Part shown: positions 1 through 8,677 of the stretch, piece by piece
How the letters are laid out: the number at the start of each line of letters is the position of its first letter
Position numbering within the stretch: the stretch's first letter is position 1
Origin: Mycobacterium aquaticum
GTDB lineage: Bacteria > Actinomycetota > Actinomycetes > Mycobacteriales > Mycobacteriaceae
Direction: 5' to 3'
NCBI RefSeq assembly: GCF_002086485.1
Contig: NZ_MVHF01000004.1
Location: 186,001 to 250,000, forward strand
Length of the DNA stretch: 64,000 bases
Program-made: the position numbers and the translations under genes
The notes under the pieces: generated by a model
Told to the model about the DNA's origin: nothing
Seen by the model: only the letters and a program-made list of their open reading frames with translations
Databases searched by the model: none

Positions 1-1
1 A

Positions 2-598
2 CAGGTGTGTAATCATCCCGCGCAACTGCTGCACGACCGCTCGTCGGTCGATTCCCGCTCGGGCAAGGTGATTCGGCTCGAAGAGGTGCTGGAAGAGATT
101 CTCGCCGAGGGTGATCGCGTGCTGTGCTTCACCCAGTTCACCGAGTTCGCCGAGATGCTGGTGCCGCACCTGGCAGCGCGGTTCGGGCAGGACGTGGCCT
201 ACCTGCACGGCGGCACGCCGAAGAAGCGCCGCGATGAGATGGTGACGCGCTTTCAGGCCGGGGACGGCCCATCCATCTTCCTGCTGTCGCTGAAGGCCGG
301 CGGCACCGGGCTCACCCTCACTGCCGCCAACCATGTTGTGCACCTTGACCGTTGGTGGAATCCCGCGGTGGAGAACCAGGCTACCGACCGGGCGTTCCGG
401 ATCGGTCAGAAGCGCTCGGTGCAAGTCCGCAAGTTCATCTGCACCGGCACGCTCGAAGAAAAGATCGACGACATGATCGAGGAGAAGAAGGCGTTGGCCG
501 ATCTAGTGGTCGGTGACGGCGAAGGGTGGCTGACCGAACTGTCCACCGGCGATCTGCGCAAGCTGTTCACCCTGTCGGAAGGGGCTGTCGGTGACTAA
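2..598 (+). CDS. SNF2-family DEAD/DEAH helicase, C-terminal part (5' end outside window)
   Basis: The reading frame is open to the left edge, so only the last ~198 residues of a SWI2/SNF2 ATPase are present. The segment starts inside the family signature C-N-H-P, followed by the second RecA-like domain. Helicase motif V is seen around GGTGLTLTAAN, and motif VI around DRAFRIGQKRSVQV, which carries the arginine finger of SNF2 proteins. The C-terminus is a short helical tail typical of bacterial SNF2 proteins. The stop overlaps the start of the next gene by 8 bases, so the two are translationally coupled. In actinobacteria SNF2 helicases are commonly paired with a SWIM zinc-finger protein, as here. 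The family translocates on duplex DNA and remodels protein-DNA complexes; the exact role is not known. Confidence 0.93.
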   Translation, partial: QVCNHPAQLLHDRSSVDSRSGKVIRLEEVLEEILAEGDRVLCFTQFTEFAEMLVPHLAARFGQDVAYLHGGTPKKRRDEMVTRFQAGDGPSIFLLSLKAGGTGLTLTAANHVVHLDRWWNPAVENQATDRAFRIGQKRSVQVRKFICTGTLEEKIDDMIEEKKALADLVVGDGEGWLTELSTGDLRKLFTLSEGAVGD

Positions 599-1400
599 CT
601 GGTACCCGCAGTCGCGGCCGCTGGAGGTCGACGGCGGCGTCAAGGCGCGCAGCACACGCGGTGCGATCGGCCAGACGTGGTGGTCGCAGCGCTTCATCGA
701 GGTGCTGGAGGCCATCGGTATCGGCAGCCGACTGCAGCGGGGCCGCAACTATGCCCGGCGGGGACAGGTGATTTCGCTCGATGTCGGTCCGGGTCTCGTG
801 ACCGCTCAAGTACAGGGCAGCCGGGCGCAGCCCTATCGGGTACGCATCGGCATCGCCGCCTTCGGGAAGAGCGAGTGGGCGCAGGTCGAAGGGGTATTGG
901 CCGAAAACGCCTGGTACGCCGCCTCGTTGCTGTCCAACGAGATGCCCTCGGACATCGAGGATGTGTTCGACGCGGTGGGATTATCGCTATTTCCCACCGG
1001 AATTCGGGAGTTGTCGCTGGACTGCTCATGCCCGGACAGTGCGGTCCCGTGCAAGCATCTCGCCGCGACGTTCTACCTGTTGGCGGAAGCGTTCGACGAA
1101 GATCCGTTCGAGATCTTCGCCTGGCGAGGCCGTGACCGCGAGGAGTTGCTGGAGAATCTGGCCGCCGCCCGCTCTGCGCGCCCGGCCGCCGACCGGTCCG
1201 AGCCCGCGGGCCCCCAGCTTTCCGATTGTCTTGACTCATTTTTCGTGCGGCAAGCCGACGTGCGTGCGTCGAGTCCTCCGGTGACGTCGTCGACAGCCCT
1301 GTTGGACCAGCTTCCCGAGATTCCGGTCGCGGTGCGCGGGCGGGGGCTGGTGGAGACGTTGCGACCGGCGTATGACGGATTTGGTGCCGACGCTAGTTGA
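591..1400 (+). CDS. SWIM zinc-finger protein, partner of SNF2 helicase
   Basis: The protein has 269 residues and a GTG start overlapping the SNF2 stop. The N-terminus (TNWYPQSRPLEVDGGVKAR, then QTWWSQRFIEVLE) is characteristic of the actinobacterial SWIM family found next to SNF2 helicases. The zinc-binding SWIM motif CxCx(n)CxH is visible around residues 144-156 (C-S-C then C-K-H). It is followed by the usual EAFDEDPFEIFAWRGR stretch. The C-terminal ~80 residues are low in recognisable motifs. SWIM domains are presumed to bind DNA or protein, so an accessory role for the adjacent helicase is inferred from the coupling. Family assignment is firm; biochemical function is unknown. Confidence 0.9.
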   Translation: MTNWYPQSRPLEVDGGVKARSTRGAIGQTWWSQRFIEVLEAIGIGSRLQRGRNYARRGQVISLDVGPGLVTAQVQGSRAQPYRVRIGIAAFGKSEWAQVEGVLAENAWYAASLLSNEMPSDIEDVFDAVGLSLFPTGIRELSLDCSCPDSAVPCKHLAATFYLLAEAFDEDPFEIFAWRGRDREELLENLAAARSARPAADRSEPAGPQLSDCLDSFFVRQADVRASSPPVTSSTALLDQLPEIPVAVRGRGLVETLRPAYDGFGADAS

Positions 1401-1826
1401 GTCAGGCGTTGGGCCTCTCTTTCCCGTCGCACCGGCTGATGCGTCGGGCCAGCTCGTGTCGAACCTTCTCTGTGCAATATGTACCAATCCGGCCCTTATT
1501 GCAGATTGAGTACCACAAGGTTAGCTATGCACGTCTCCTGTGCGCTGACGGGCGCGCGAGTGGGGACGCTGTCGGCGTCGTCAAGATTCTTGACGATCCG
1601 CGTACGGGTCTGTGGCGACTCCTTGCTGACGCTCTGACGCTACAAGCCGATCTGGGGCCGGGTGACGATGCTGACGCGGATGGCCGAGTGCATCTTTGAT
1701 CTGACACCAAAGTATGTGCGCATGGAAGGCGCTGAAGTGCAAGAAGTAGCAGAACGACGACTTCCGTAAAAGTCGTCGAACGGCTACAATTCGAAAAGTT
1801 GTCGAACGACTACAAGGGCGTGAAGG
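1401..1826 (+). other. Non-coding stretch upstream of the HipB/HipA-like pair
   Basis: No convincing coding frame is present in these 426 bases. The open frames here lack plausible ribosome binding sites and resemble no family I know. The right-hand end (about 1700-1826) is clearly richer in A+T than the flanking genes and carries the palindromes listed separately, so it is most likely the promoter region of the toxin-antitoxin operon. The left part may hold the end of the SWIM transcript; I see no clear hairpin terminator. Confidence 0.5.
1755..1813 (+). promoter_or_regulatory. Repeated palindromic operator upstream of hipB-like gene
   Basis: A perfect 9-base inverted repeat CGACGACTT (1755-1763) / AAGTCGTCG (1770-1778) is followed by two related 16-base imperfect palindromes, GTCGTCGAACGGCTAC (1772-1787) and GTTGTCGAACGACTAC (1798-1813). 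The two palindromes are spaced 26 bases start to start and each is preceded by AAAA. The array ends 13 bases before the antitoxin start. Autoregulation through tandem palindromes is usual for HipB-type antitoxins; that this is the operator is inference. Confidence 0.6.
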
Positions 1827-2159
1827 ATGCAAGTGAAGACGATGGGCGATATCGGAGCACTTGTCCGTTCGGCGCGCACCGCTCGCGGGATGACACAGGC
1901 AGACCTCGCTGAGCAACTGCGCATGAGCCGAGACTGGGTCGTCCGATTGGAGAAGGGGCATCCGCGGCTCGAAGCGCAACGGGTACTCGATGCTCTCCGC
2001 GTCGTGGGGGTGAGCCTCGAAGCGACCGCTCCGGAGGCGCAGCCGAGCGTCGTCCGCGAACGTAAGCAGCGGAGCGCTCGCCAGAAGCGAAAGGTTGCAA
2101 CGGCTGCTTCAGCCCCCGTCGACCCGTTCGATGCGCTGTTCGGCACGAGGAAGGCTTGA
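1827..2159 (+). CDS. HipB-like XRE-family antitoxin
   Basis: A 110-residue protein with one helix-turn-helix XRE domain at about residues 8-62 (IGALVRSARTARGMTQADLA and MSRDWVVRLEKG), followed by a basic linker and a short C-terminal tail. It is the expected partner of the overlapping HipA-like kinase: its stop TGA shares one base with the kinase ATG. HipB-type antitoxins bind the kinase and repress the operon through upstream palindromes, which are present here. The start ATG at 1827 is preceded by an AAGGG/GAAGG stretch; an internal ATG at 1842 would lose only five residues. Confidence 0.85.
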   Translation: MQVKTMGDIGALVRSARTARGMTQADLAEQLRMSRDWVVRLEKGHPRLEAQRVLDALRVVGVSLEATAPEAQPSVVRERKQRSARQKRKVATAASAPVDPFDALFGTRKA

Positions 2160-3439
2160 TGGCAGGCCGAACCCTGCGGATTTACCTCGACGGAATCCCG
2201 ACCGGCACGGTGACGCAGTCCAGCCATGGCTCTCTGGCGTTCGCCTACGACGACCAGTACGTCGACCAGACCGACCCGACACCTCTGTCGCTGTCCCTTC
2301 CTGTCCTGTCCGACAGACACCGAGACAAGGCCGTGCGGGCCTATCTGGAGGGCTTGCTCCCGGACAGCGAAGGTACGCGACAGCGCTGGGGACGCGAATA
2401 CAACGTGTCGCCGAATAATCCCTTCGCTCTGCTCACCCACGTCGGTCGCGACGCAGCCGGCGCTGTCCAGATTCTTCCGCCCGACGTCGACCCGGCTGAC
2501 GCTCGGGCGCGAACCCACGATATCCAGTGGCTCAACCACACTGACCTTGCCGAGCTGGCGCAGGATCTTGCCACTCATCAGTTCGATTGGGATCCGGGCA
2601 GGTTCGGTGGCAAGTGGAGTCTCGCCGGCGCCCAAGCGAAAGTTGCGCTGTTCCGGGATCCGAAGTCCGGCCGATTCGGCATCCCGCGCGACTCGACGCC
2701 GACGACCGTGATCCTCAAGCCCGCAATCACCGGCTATGCACGACACCACATCAACGAGGCACTGTGCTTGCGTGCCGCAAGTGAAGCCGGGCTGCTCGCT
2801 GCCAAATCGGAGGTGGTGGAAATCGCCGACATTCAGGTCTTGATCTCGGAGCGCTACGACCGCTTTCATGCGGGTACTGTGTGGCGCCGGGTCCACCAGG
2901 AGGACATGTGTCAGGCGTTGTCGGTGCACCCCAGTCTGAAGTATCAGTCCGACGGGGGGCCGGGTGTTGGTGATATCGCAGACCTGCTCAACAGGCTGCC
3001 GATCGAGGACCGGGGCGTAAACGCCGAGCGCTTCTTCAAGGCGCTGGCCTACAACGTCCTCATCGGTGGCACCGACGCCCACGCGAAGAACTACTCGCTC
3101 GTCCTCATCGGATCACGCGCTCAGGTTTCGCCGTTGTATGACGTCGCCTCGGCGGCGCCGTACGACCAGCGCGAGCGCCTCCGATCGTCGATGAAGATTG
3201 GCGATCACTGGAAGATGCTCGGCATCAACACTTCTGACTGGAGCAAGGTTGGACGCCGCCTCGGGATTCCCGCGCACCAGGCCGTGGCCTGGGTGGATGA
3301 ACTCCGTGACGAGCTTCCCGGTGCGTTTGAGCGCGCCGCCGCATCGCTGCCGACGAACGCGCGCCCCGAGGCAGAACGCATGGCAGAGCGGATCATTGAA
3401 CACGTTGCAGGCACCTGGAAGCCCAGCCTGGACCGCTGA
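2159..3439 (+). CDS. HipA-like serine/threonine kinase toxin
   Basis: A 426-residue HipA-type protein. The N-terminal HipA couple domain begins with a DG...TG..T pattern and contains LSLSLPVLS and YLEGLLPDSE. The kinase domain contains the family motif FGGKWSLAGAQAKVAL, a phosphate-binding loop equivalent, and the catalytic loop GGTDAHAKN with Asp306. The metal-binding Asp328 lies in SPLYDVAS. In E. coli, HipA phosphorylates glutamyl-tRNA synthetase and causes growth arrest and persistence; the target here is not known. I chose ATG 2159 because of the GAGGAAGG ribosome binding site; TTG at 2156 is an alternative. All key residues appear intact, so the toxin should be active. Confidence 0.88.
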   Translation: MAGRTLRIYLDGIPTGTVTQSSHGSLAFAYDDQYVDQTDPTPLSLSLPVLSDRHRDKAVRAYLEGLLPDSEGTRQRWGREYNVSPNNPFALLTHVGRDAAGAVQILPPDVDPADARARTHDIQWLNHTDLAELAQDLATHQFDWDPGRFGGKWSLAGAQAKVALFRDPKSGRFGIPRDSTPTTVILKPAITGYARHHINEALCLRAASEAGLLAAKSEVVEIADIQVLISERYDRFHAGTVWRRVHQEDMCQALSVHPSLKYQSDGGPGVGDIADLLNRLPIEDRGVNAERFFKALAYNVLIGGTDAHAKNYSLVLIGSRAQVSPLYDVASAAPYDQRERLRSSMKIGDHWKMLGINTSDWSKVGRRLGIPAHQAVAWVDELRDELPGAFERAAASLPTNARPEAERMAERIIEHVAGTWKPSLDR

Positions 3440-3457
3440 GCCGCGCAACGGTTCCGC

Positions 3458-4738
3458 TCAGCCCAGCGGCGGCAGCGGGTAGATGACCGGCGCCTGGGAG
3501 GACTCCGGCGGCGCGATGGCCTTGACCTGCCCGCCCTGGATCTGGACCAGCATCGGGTTGAGCGCGGTGTTGTTGTGGAAGTGGTCGCCCTCGGTGGCGA
3601 ACTTGATCGGCCCGTAGAACGTCTGCAGGTCGGTTGCTGCGATCAGGTCGTTGAGCTTGCCGCGCGCGTCCTCCGACAGGGCCGGCGACTCACCCAGCTT
3701 CTCCACGGCAGCCTGCAGCACCCGCCCGGCCGCGCTGCACCCGGCCGCGGTGTAATCCGGCGGCGAGCTGTACTTCTGCTCGAAGGCCTTCGCGTAGTCG
3801 CCGGCCGAGCCGAACAGGTCGTCCTTGAACGTCGCCGTCGGCAACCACACCGAGATGCCCATCACGCCGTCGGCTTGGCGGCCAAGCGCTTTCGCGAAGG
3901 ACGCGTCGGTGATGCCGTAGTGCTCGATGATCGCCTTCGGCGTGTAGCCCGTCGCCGCCATCGCCTTGACGAAGTCGACCAGCAGCACATCGTGACCGCC
4001 GACCGCCACGATGTCGGGCTTCTGCGCCGCGACCACCTGGGAGACGGGCGCCAGGTCGGCGTTCGGCGGGAACAGCGAGAAATGCAGCACGTTGAGCTTG
4101 GCCGCCTCGGCGCCCGACCGGAAGCCGTTGGCGGTGTCGCTGGAGAACGGTTCGTTGGCGCCGACGACGGCTGCGCTGACCGGCTTGGGATTCGCGGTGT
4201 CCACGATCGACTGAATCGACCGCGCCGCCGTCAGGTCGACGGCAGGGATGACGCCAAAGGTGAACGCGGGCTGCTTCTTCCAGATGTTGGGTGATTCTGC
4301 CGACCCGGCGATACAGGGGACCTTGTACTTGGCGCAGATCGGGTCCATCGCGAGCTGCACGCCGCTGGTGTAGGCGCCGAAGACGGCGTTCACGCCGTCC
4401 TGGGTGATCAATCGGGATGCCGAGTCGGCACCGGTGGCGGGATCGCTCTTGCAGTCCTGCACGATCAGGTCGACCTTGTACTTCTTGTCGCCGATGGCCA
4501 GGCCGCCCTTGCTGTTCACCGTGTCGGCCCAGAATTGGTAGCCGCGCTGGGCGATCTGGCCGCCGGTGGCGGATTCACCGGAGAGCTCGAGCACGGCGCC
4601 GACCTTGAACGTGTCCGACGTTCCACCACCGCCCTTTTCGCCGCCGCACGCGGCGAGCACGCTCGGGCCGACCACCACGCCGCCTGCGACGAGGCCGGCC
4701 CGGGTCAGGAAGAGTCGGCGGTTGATGTTGTGGGACAT
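3458..4738 (-). CDS. Branched-chain amino-acid-type ABC transporter, substrate-binding lipoprotein
   Basis: A 426-residue periplasmic-binding-type protein. The N-terminus has a twin-arginine signal (NRRLFLTRAG) followed by a lipobox LAAC, so it is probably exported folded by Tat and lipid-anchored at the outer face of the membrane. The mature part is a Leu/Ile/Val-binding (LivJ-like) type I fold: it opens with FKVGAVLELSGESATGGQ and has typical GVNAVFGAYTSG and IVAVGGHD segments. It is the last gene of a five-gene operon with the permeases and ATPases, 15 bases after livF, with a strong AAGGAGAGG ribosome binding site. The ligand cannot be read from sequence; the family also binds amides, urea and aromatic acids. 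Confidence 0.92.
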   Translation of the reverse strand: MSHNINRRLFLTRAGLVAGGVVVGPSVLAACGGEKGGGGTSDTFKVGAVLELSGESATGGQIAQRGYQFWADTVNSKGGLAIGDKKYKVDLIVQDCKSDPATGADSASRLITQDGVNAVFGAYTSGVQLAMDPICAKYKVPCIAGSAESPNIWKKQPAFTFGVIPAVDLTAARSIQSIVDTANPKPVSAAVVGANEPFSSDTANGFRSGAEAAKLNVLHFSLFPPNADLAPVSQVVAAQKPDIVAVGGHDVLLVDFVKAMAATGYTPKAIIEHYGITDASFAKALGRQADGVMGISVWLPTATFKDDLFGSAGDYAKAFEQKYSSPPDYTAAGCSAAGRVLQAAVEKLGESPALSEDARGKLNDLIAATDLQTFYGPIKFATEGDHFHNNTALNPMLVQIQGGQVKAIAPPESSQAPVIYPLPPLG

Positions 4739-4753
4739 GGTGATTCCTCTCCT

Positions 4754-5467
4754 TCAGCGGCCACCCAGATAGAGGTGCATGAGTTCGCGGTCGTCCTTGA
4801 CGTCGGCTGGGGTGCCCTCGAAGCGGTTGCGTCCCGCCACCAGGACGTACATCCGGTCGGCCACCCGCATCGCTTCGCGGACGTTCTGCTCGATCATGAT
4901 CACGCCGACGCCGCGGCGCGCTAGTTCCGCCGCGCGGGCCAGCACGTCGCCGACGAGCTTGGGCGACAGGCCCGCCGACGGTTCGTCGAACAGCAGGAAC
5001 CGTGGGTTCAAGATGAGTGCCCGGGCGATCGACAGGATCATCTGCTCGCCGCCCGAGAGCTGGCCGGCCGGTACGCCATACCGCTCGCGCAGCCGCGGAA
5101 ACTCCTTGAGCAGCTCCTCGATTCGCTCGTCGAGCTGCTTGCGGGAGCGGATCGTGTAGCCGCCGATGCGCAGGTTGTCCCGCACCGACAGATGCGGGAA
5201 CACCCCACCGCCTTGCGGCATCATCGCCAGACCGCGGCCCAGGGTGCGATGCGACGGCAGATGCGTGATGTCATCGTCGTCGATCGCGACGCGCCCGGCC
5301 CACGGATTGATCACTCCCACCATGGCTTTGAGCAGTGTGCTCTTGCCGCAGCCGTTCGGCCCGAAGATGCAGGTGACCTCGCCGGTGCGGGCCGTCAGCG
5401 ACACCTCGTGCAGGATCTGCACGCTGCCGTAGCCGGCGTCGAGGTTCTCGACGGTAATCTCACTCAC
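4754..5467 (-). CDS. livF: ABC transporter ATP-binding protein, LivF type
   Basis: A 237-residue ATPase with Walker A GPNGCGKST, signature LSGGEQ, Walker B FLLFDEPSAGLSP and H-loop region IMIEQNV, all as in LivF. The frame extends upstream, but GTG at 5467 fits the family N-terminus (SEITVENLDAGYG) and overlaps the livG stop in GTGAGTGA, so translation is coupled. It energises uptake together with LivG, LivH and LivM. Confidence 0.93.
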   Translation of the reverse strand: MSEITVENLDAGYGSVQILHEVSLTARTGEVTCIFGPNGCGKSTLLKAMVGVINPWAGRVAIDDDDITHLPSHRTLGRGLAMMPQGGGVFPHLSVRDNLRIGGYTIRSRKQLDERIEELLKEFPRLRERYGVPAGQLSGGEQMILSIARALILNPRFLLFDEPSAGLSPKLVGDVLARAAELARRGVGVIMIEQNVREAMRVADRMYVLVAGRNRFEGTPADVKDDRELMHLYLGGR

Positions 5468-6176
5468 TCGTCGGCACTCCCAGGTACGCCTCCATGACGT
5501 GCGGGTCGTGGGAGATCTCGTCAAAGCTGCCCTGCGCCACGATCTTTCCGGCGTCCATCACCAGGATCCGGTCGCAGATATCCTGCGCGAGTTCCATGTC
5601 GTGCTCGATCACCAGGAACGTCGTGCCGTCGTCGCGCAGGGCGCGGATGGCGTCGAGCATGATCTGGCGCAGCCGCGGATGCACGCCGGCGGCCACCTCG
5701 TCCAGCAGCGCGACTTTCGGTTTGCGCATCAGCACCCGGCCCATCTCCAAAAGCCGCTGCTGACCACCGGAGAGGCTGCTCGCGAGATCCTCGGCGACAT
5801 GGGTGAGTTCGAGGCGGTCCAGCACCGCGTCGGCGTCGGCGCGGGCGTTGTCCCAGTCGAACTGCACCGCGGCGGTCCAGAGGTTTTCCCGCACAGTCAT
5901 GTTCACGAACAGCGCGGGGATCTGGAACGTGCGGGCCAGGCCGGCCCGGGCGATGCGGTGGGCAGTCAAGCGGGTGATGTTCTGGTTGAACAGCGTCACG
6001 GTGCCGCCGTCGGGTTTGATGGCGCCGGTGAGCAGGTTGAACAGTGTGCTCTTGCCGCTCCCGTTGGGGCCGATGATGCCGACGATCTCGGCCTGCTCCA
6101 CCTCGAACGTCACGCCGTCGACGGCGCGGATGCCGCCGAACGCGCGGAAGAGGTCGTTCACCGCCAGTACGCTCAT
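5460..6176 (-). CDS. livG: ABC transporter ATP-binding protein, LivG type
   Basis: A 238-residue ATPase with Walker A GPNGSGKST, signature LSGGQQ, Walker B KVALLDEVAAGVHP and H-loop VIEHDM. The A-G-L-A-R-T-F-Q segment after the Q-loop is typical of LivG. The ATG at 6176 overlaps the livM stop (ATGA). A much longer open frame continues upstream but is only an antisense-type artefact of high GC over livM. In Walker B the usual P of DEP is V (DEVAAG), a variation also seen in LivG-type ATPases. Confidence 0.93.
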   Translation of the reverse strand: MSVLAVNDLFRAFGGIRAVDGVTFEVEQAEIVGIIGPNGSGKSTLFNLLTGAIKPDGGTVTLFNQNITRLTAHRIARAGLARTFQIPALFVNMTVRENLWTAAVQFDWDNARADADAVLDRLELTHVAEDLASSLSGGQQRLLEMGRVLMRKPKVALLDEVAAGVHPRLRQIMLDAIRALRDDGTTFLVIEHDMELAQDICDRILVMDAGKIVAQGSFDEISHDPHVMEAYLGVPTSE

Positions 6177-7168
6177 GGCCGGGCCTTCTGAGGCGCGACG
6201 CGGCCAAGAAGCTGATGTACCAAGCGCATTCGGCGGGCCCGGCGCATCAGGCTGACCAGACCATCGGGCAGGAACAGCACGACCGCCATCACCAGGGCGC
6301 CCACCACGATGATGTAGGCGGTGGTCTCGCCGTAGCTGACCCGCAGTTGCTCCTGCAGCAGGAACAGCGCCGTCGCGCCGAGCGCCGGACCCCACGCGTG
6401 CCCGAGACCGCCGACGAGCACCATCACCACCAGCTGGTCGGTGATCAGGGTGTTCAGCACGCTCGCCGGGTTGATGAAGGTGATCCAGTACGCGTTGATG
6501 CCGCCCAGCACCGCCGGGATGATCGCGCTCAGCATGAATGCCTCGATCTTCACCAGCGTGGTGTTGATGCCTTGGGCGCGGGCGGCAGTCTCGTTGTCGC
6601 GCACCGCCTTCACCTGGAAGCCGAACCGGGACCGTTCCAGTAGCAGGTAGCACACGGCGTACGCGATCGCCGCCGCGGCGAGCATGGTGTAGTAGAAGAA
6701 GTTGTCGTCGTTGCGGATAGGTGTGCTCAGGCCGGCCGAGCCGCCGGTGAAGCCGAGGACCGTGGTGAGTTCGCGGACCGCCTCGGCCAGCGCCCACGTC
6801 GCGATGGCGAAGTACGCGCCCTTGAGCCGCAGCGCGGGCCAACCGACCAGCGCCGCAACGGCACCGGCGATCACTGCCGCGACCGGAAGCGTCGCCCAGA
6901 AGTTCCAATGGTGCTGCGGTTGCATCAGGATCGCCGTGGTGTAGGCGCCGATGCCGAAGAACGCGACGTGGCCGAAGCTGATGTAGCCGGCGTAGCCGCA
7001 GATCACATTCCAGGACAACGCGATCCCGGCCCACAACGCGACACCCGTGGCGACGCGGACGTAGTAGGGCGACGTCATCATCGGCAGCAGACACAAGACC
7101 GCGACGACGAGGGCGAGCACCCCGAGGTTGAGGTATGGGTTACCTCCGGAGGCCGGCCGGTTCCTCAT
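6173..7168 (-). CDS. livM: Branched-chain amino-acid-type ABC permease, LivM type
   Basis: A 331-residue membrane protein with about nine hydrophobic segments. The LivM landmarks are present: NVICGYAGYISFGHVAFFGIGAY near residues 55-75, ATWALAEAVRELT, and MVLVGGLGHAWGPALGA, the EAA-like cytoplasmic loop that contacts the ATPases. It ends with a basic cytoplasmic tail. The start overlaps the livH stop by ATGA. Confidence 0.93.
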   Translation of the reverse strand: MRNRPASGGNPYLNLGVLALVVAVLCLLPMMTSPYYVRVATGVALWAGIALSWNVICGYAGYISFGHVAFFGIGAYTTAILMQPQHHWNFWATLPVAAVIAGAVAALVGWPALRLKGAYFAIATWALAEAVRELTTVLGFTGGSAGLSTPIRNDDNFFYYTMLAAAAIAYAVCYLLLERSRFGFQVKAVRDNETAARAQGINTTLVKIEAFMLSAIIPAVLGGINAYWITFINPASVLNTLITDQLVVMVLVGGLGHAWGPALGATALFLLQEQLRVSYGETTAYIIVVGALVMAVVLFLPDGLVSLMRRARRMRLVHQLLGRVAPQKARP

Positions 7169-8040
7169 GCCAGGCCTCGCCGCGAGATGCCTTGCGGGAA
7201 CAGCAACAGCGCGAGGAACAAGACGCCGAACACCACCAGCAGGGTGTAGTTGGCGCCCACGTACGTCGTCACCACCGACTGCAGCACACCCAGGAACAAG
7301 CCCGCCGCCAGCACGCCGACCACCGAGCCCAGGCCCGCCAACACCACCACGAAAAACGCGAACAATGTATAGCGCAGACCGACTTCCGGCGTCATCGCGT
7401 AGATGGCGCCCAGCAGTGCGCCGGCCATCGCGGTCAGGCCCGTGTAGATGGCGTACACCAGGCTGCTGATGCGCTTGACGTCGATGCCCATCAGCCCGGC
7501 GTTGTCTTTGCTCTGCGCGGTGGCTCTGATCGCCAGACCCGTTCGGGTATAGAACAAGAACGCCAGGAACAGGCCCGTCGCGATCACCGCGAACACGAAG
7601 CCGGCCACCCGGATTGCGGGTGCCGTGATGCCCAGTAGTTCGATGTTGCCGGGAAAGAAGCTGGTGCGCACCGTGCGTGGGTTGTACCCGAACGCGGTGA
7701 GCAGGCCACCGCGGATCAACGTGGCGAGGCCGAACGTGAACGCCAGCCCCATCAATGCGGGCAGCGCGTACTTACTGGTGCGGACTCGATAGATCAGTGG
7801 CGCGATGAGCCAGCCGACCACACCGAACACCACGAACACCGCGGGGAGCAGGACGAACGCGTCTATGTGGAGCACCTCACTGGCGACGATCGCGGCGTAT
7901 GCGCCGATGACCACCCACATTCCGACGGCGAGATCGACGACGTCCAGGACTCCGAAGGACAGCGAGAAGCCGATGCTGATCGCGACATAGAGGCCACCGA
8001 TGAGGATTCCGCCGACAAGCGCTTGCACGAGCTCGGCCAT
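7165..8040 (-). CDS. livH: Branched-chain amino-acid-type ABC permease, LivH type
   Basis: A 291-residue permease with eight or so membrane segments. LivH-type sequences are seen at GGLYVAISIGFSLSFGVLDVVDLA near the N-terminus and VVLAGLGSVVGVLAAGL in the EAA-like loop. It is the first gene of the operon, with an AAAGGA ribosome binding site before ATG 8040. The promoter must lie in the ~210 bases shared with the divergent arr gene. Confidence 0.93.
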   Translation of the reverse strand: MAELVQALVGGILIGGLYVAISIGFSLSFGVLDVVDLAVGMWVVIGAYAAIVASEVLHIDAFVLLPAVFVVFGVVGWLIAPLIYRVRTSKYALPALMGLAFTFGLATLIRGGLLTAFGYNPRTVRTSFFPGNIELLGITAPAIRVAGFVFAVIATGLFLAFLFYTRTGLAIRATAQSKDNAGLMGIDVKRISSLVYAIYTGLTAMAGALLGAIYAMTPEVGLRYTLFAFFVVVLAGLGSVVGVLAAGLFLGVLQSVVTTYVGANYTLLVVFGVLFLALLLFPQGISRRGLA

Positions 8041-8251
8041 GGAGTCCTTTCGACAGGGCGGTCAGGACTCTTCGGAGCGTATCCACGGCACGGGGGAGTT
8101 ATCAGCAGATCACGCGGATTGGCTGGGCGCCAGAGACTGTCGCAACGTTGCTCCCACTCTCACTATAGGGCCGGGGGTGGGGCTTGCGGCAAGGCCCCGT
8201 GGTTGCTGCACAATCGTCCGGCCGCGAAGTAACCGCTGATGGGGGAATGTT

Positions 8252-8629
8252 GTGACGAGTACACCGAAGCCTTTTGAAGTGCATCCGTCAGGTGCCTACC
8301 TGCACGGCACCAAAGCCGATCTTGCGGTGGGGGATCGGCTGGTGCCCGGCCGCGAGTCGAATTACGAAGCCGGCCGGATCATGAATCACGTCTATGTCAC
8401 TCAAACTTTGGATGCCGCGGTGTGGGGCGCCGAGCTTGCTGTCGGCAAGGGCCGAGGCCGCATCTACATCGTGGAACCCGAAGGTCCGCTTGAGGACGAT
8501 CCGAATGTGACGGACAAGAAGCTGCCCGGCAATCCGACCCGCTCCTACCGGACCCGTGAGCCGGTGAGGATCGTCGGGGAGATCACCGATTGGGGGGACG
8601 AAGTTTCCCGGCACCTGGCCGTTGAATAG
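8252..8629 (+). CDS. arr: NAD(+)--rifampicin ADP-ribosyltransferase
   Basis: A 125-residue Arr enzyme, recognised from near-invariant family segments: PFEVHPSGAYLHGTKADL, the GRESNYEAGRIMNHVY stretch, TLDAAVWGAELA, GRGRIYIVEPEGP, and NPTRSYRTREPVRIVGE. The enzyme transfers ADP-ribose from NAD to the rifamycin ansa-chain hydroxyl and inactivates the drug; it is the intrinsic rifampicin resistance determinant of fast-growing mycobacteria. The C-terminus (WGDEVSRHLAVE) is shorter than in the ~140-residue M. smegmatis protein, but the conserved catalytic part looks complete. The GTG start has a GGGGGA ribosome binding site. It lies immediately left of the defence island and is not part of it by base composition. 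Confidence 0.95.
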   Translation: MTSTPKPFEVHPSGAYLHGTKADLAVGDRLVPGRESNYEAGRIMNHVYVTQTLDAAVWGAELAVGKGRGRIYIVEPEGPLEDDPNVTDKKLPGNPTRSYRTREPVRIVGEITDWGDEVSRHLAVE

Positions 8630-8653
8630 TTGCTGATGTCGATAGCGGACTGA

Positions 8654-8677
8654 TAACCGATCCACTAACCGATCCAC
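8654..8677 (+). repeat. Perfect 12-base tandem repeat next to arr
   Basis: TAACCGATCCAC occurs twice in direct succession (8654-8665 and 8666-8677), in the ~200 bases between arr and the first restriction-modification gene. It lies at the point where base composition changes to that of the island, so it could mark the left junction; no integrase is visible. Confidence 0.5.

Noticed and set aside
1397..1699. 100-codon frame after the SWIM gene
   Set aside because: It has no ribosome binding site, no family resemblance, and the base pattern is not that of the neighbouring genes.
1784..3082. Long minus-strand frame across hipB/hipA
   Set aside because: It is antisense to two clear genes, has no recognisable domain and its codon pattern mirrors theirs. 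Typical of high-GC DNA.
1..3439. SNF2 and SWIM genes as part of a DISARM system
   Set aside because: DISARM needs drmA, drmB and drmC with a methylase; the SNF2/SWIM pair is a separate widespread actinobacterial unit, and the DUF1998 helicase lies 12 kb away with another partner.
5461..7094. Extended LivG reading frame upstream of 6176
   Set aside because: The extra part is Arg/His-rich and overlaps livM; the ATP-binding domain begins exactly at ATG 6176.
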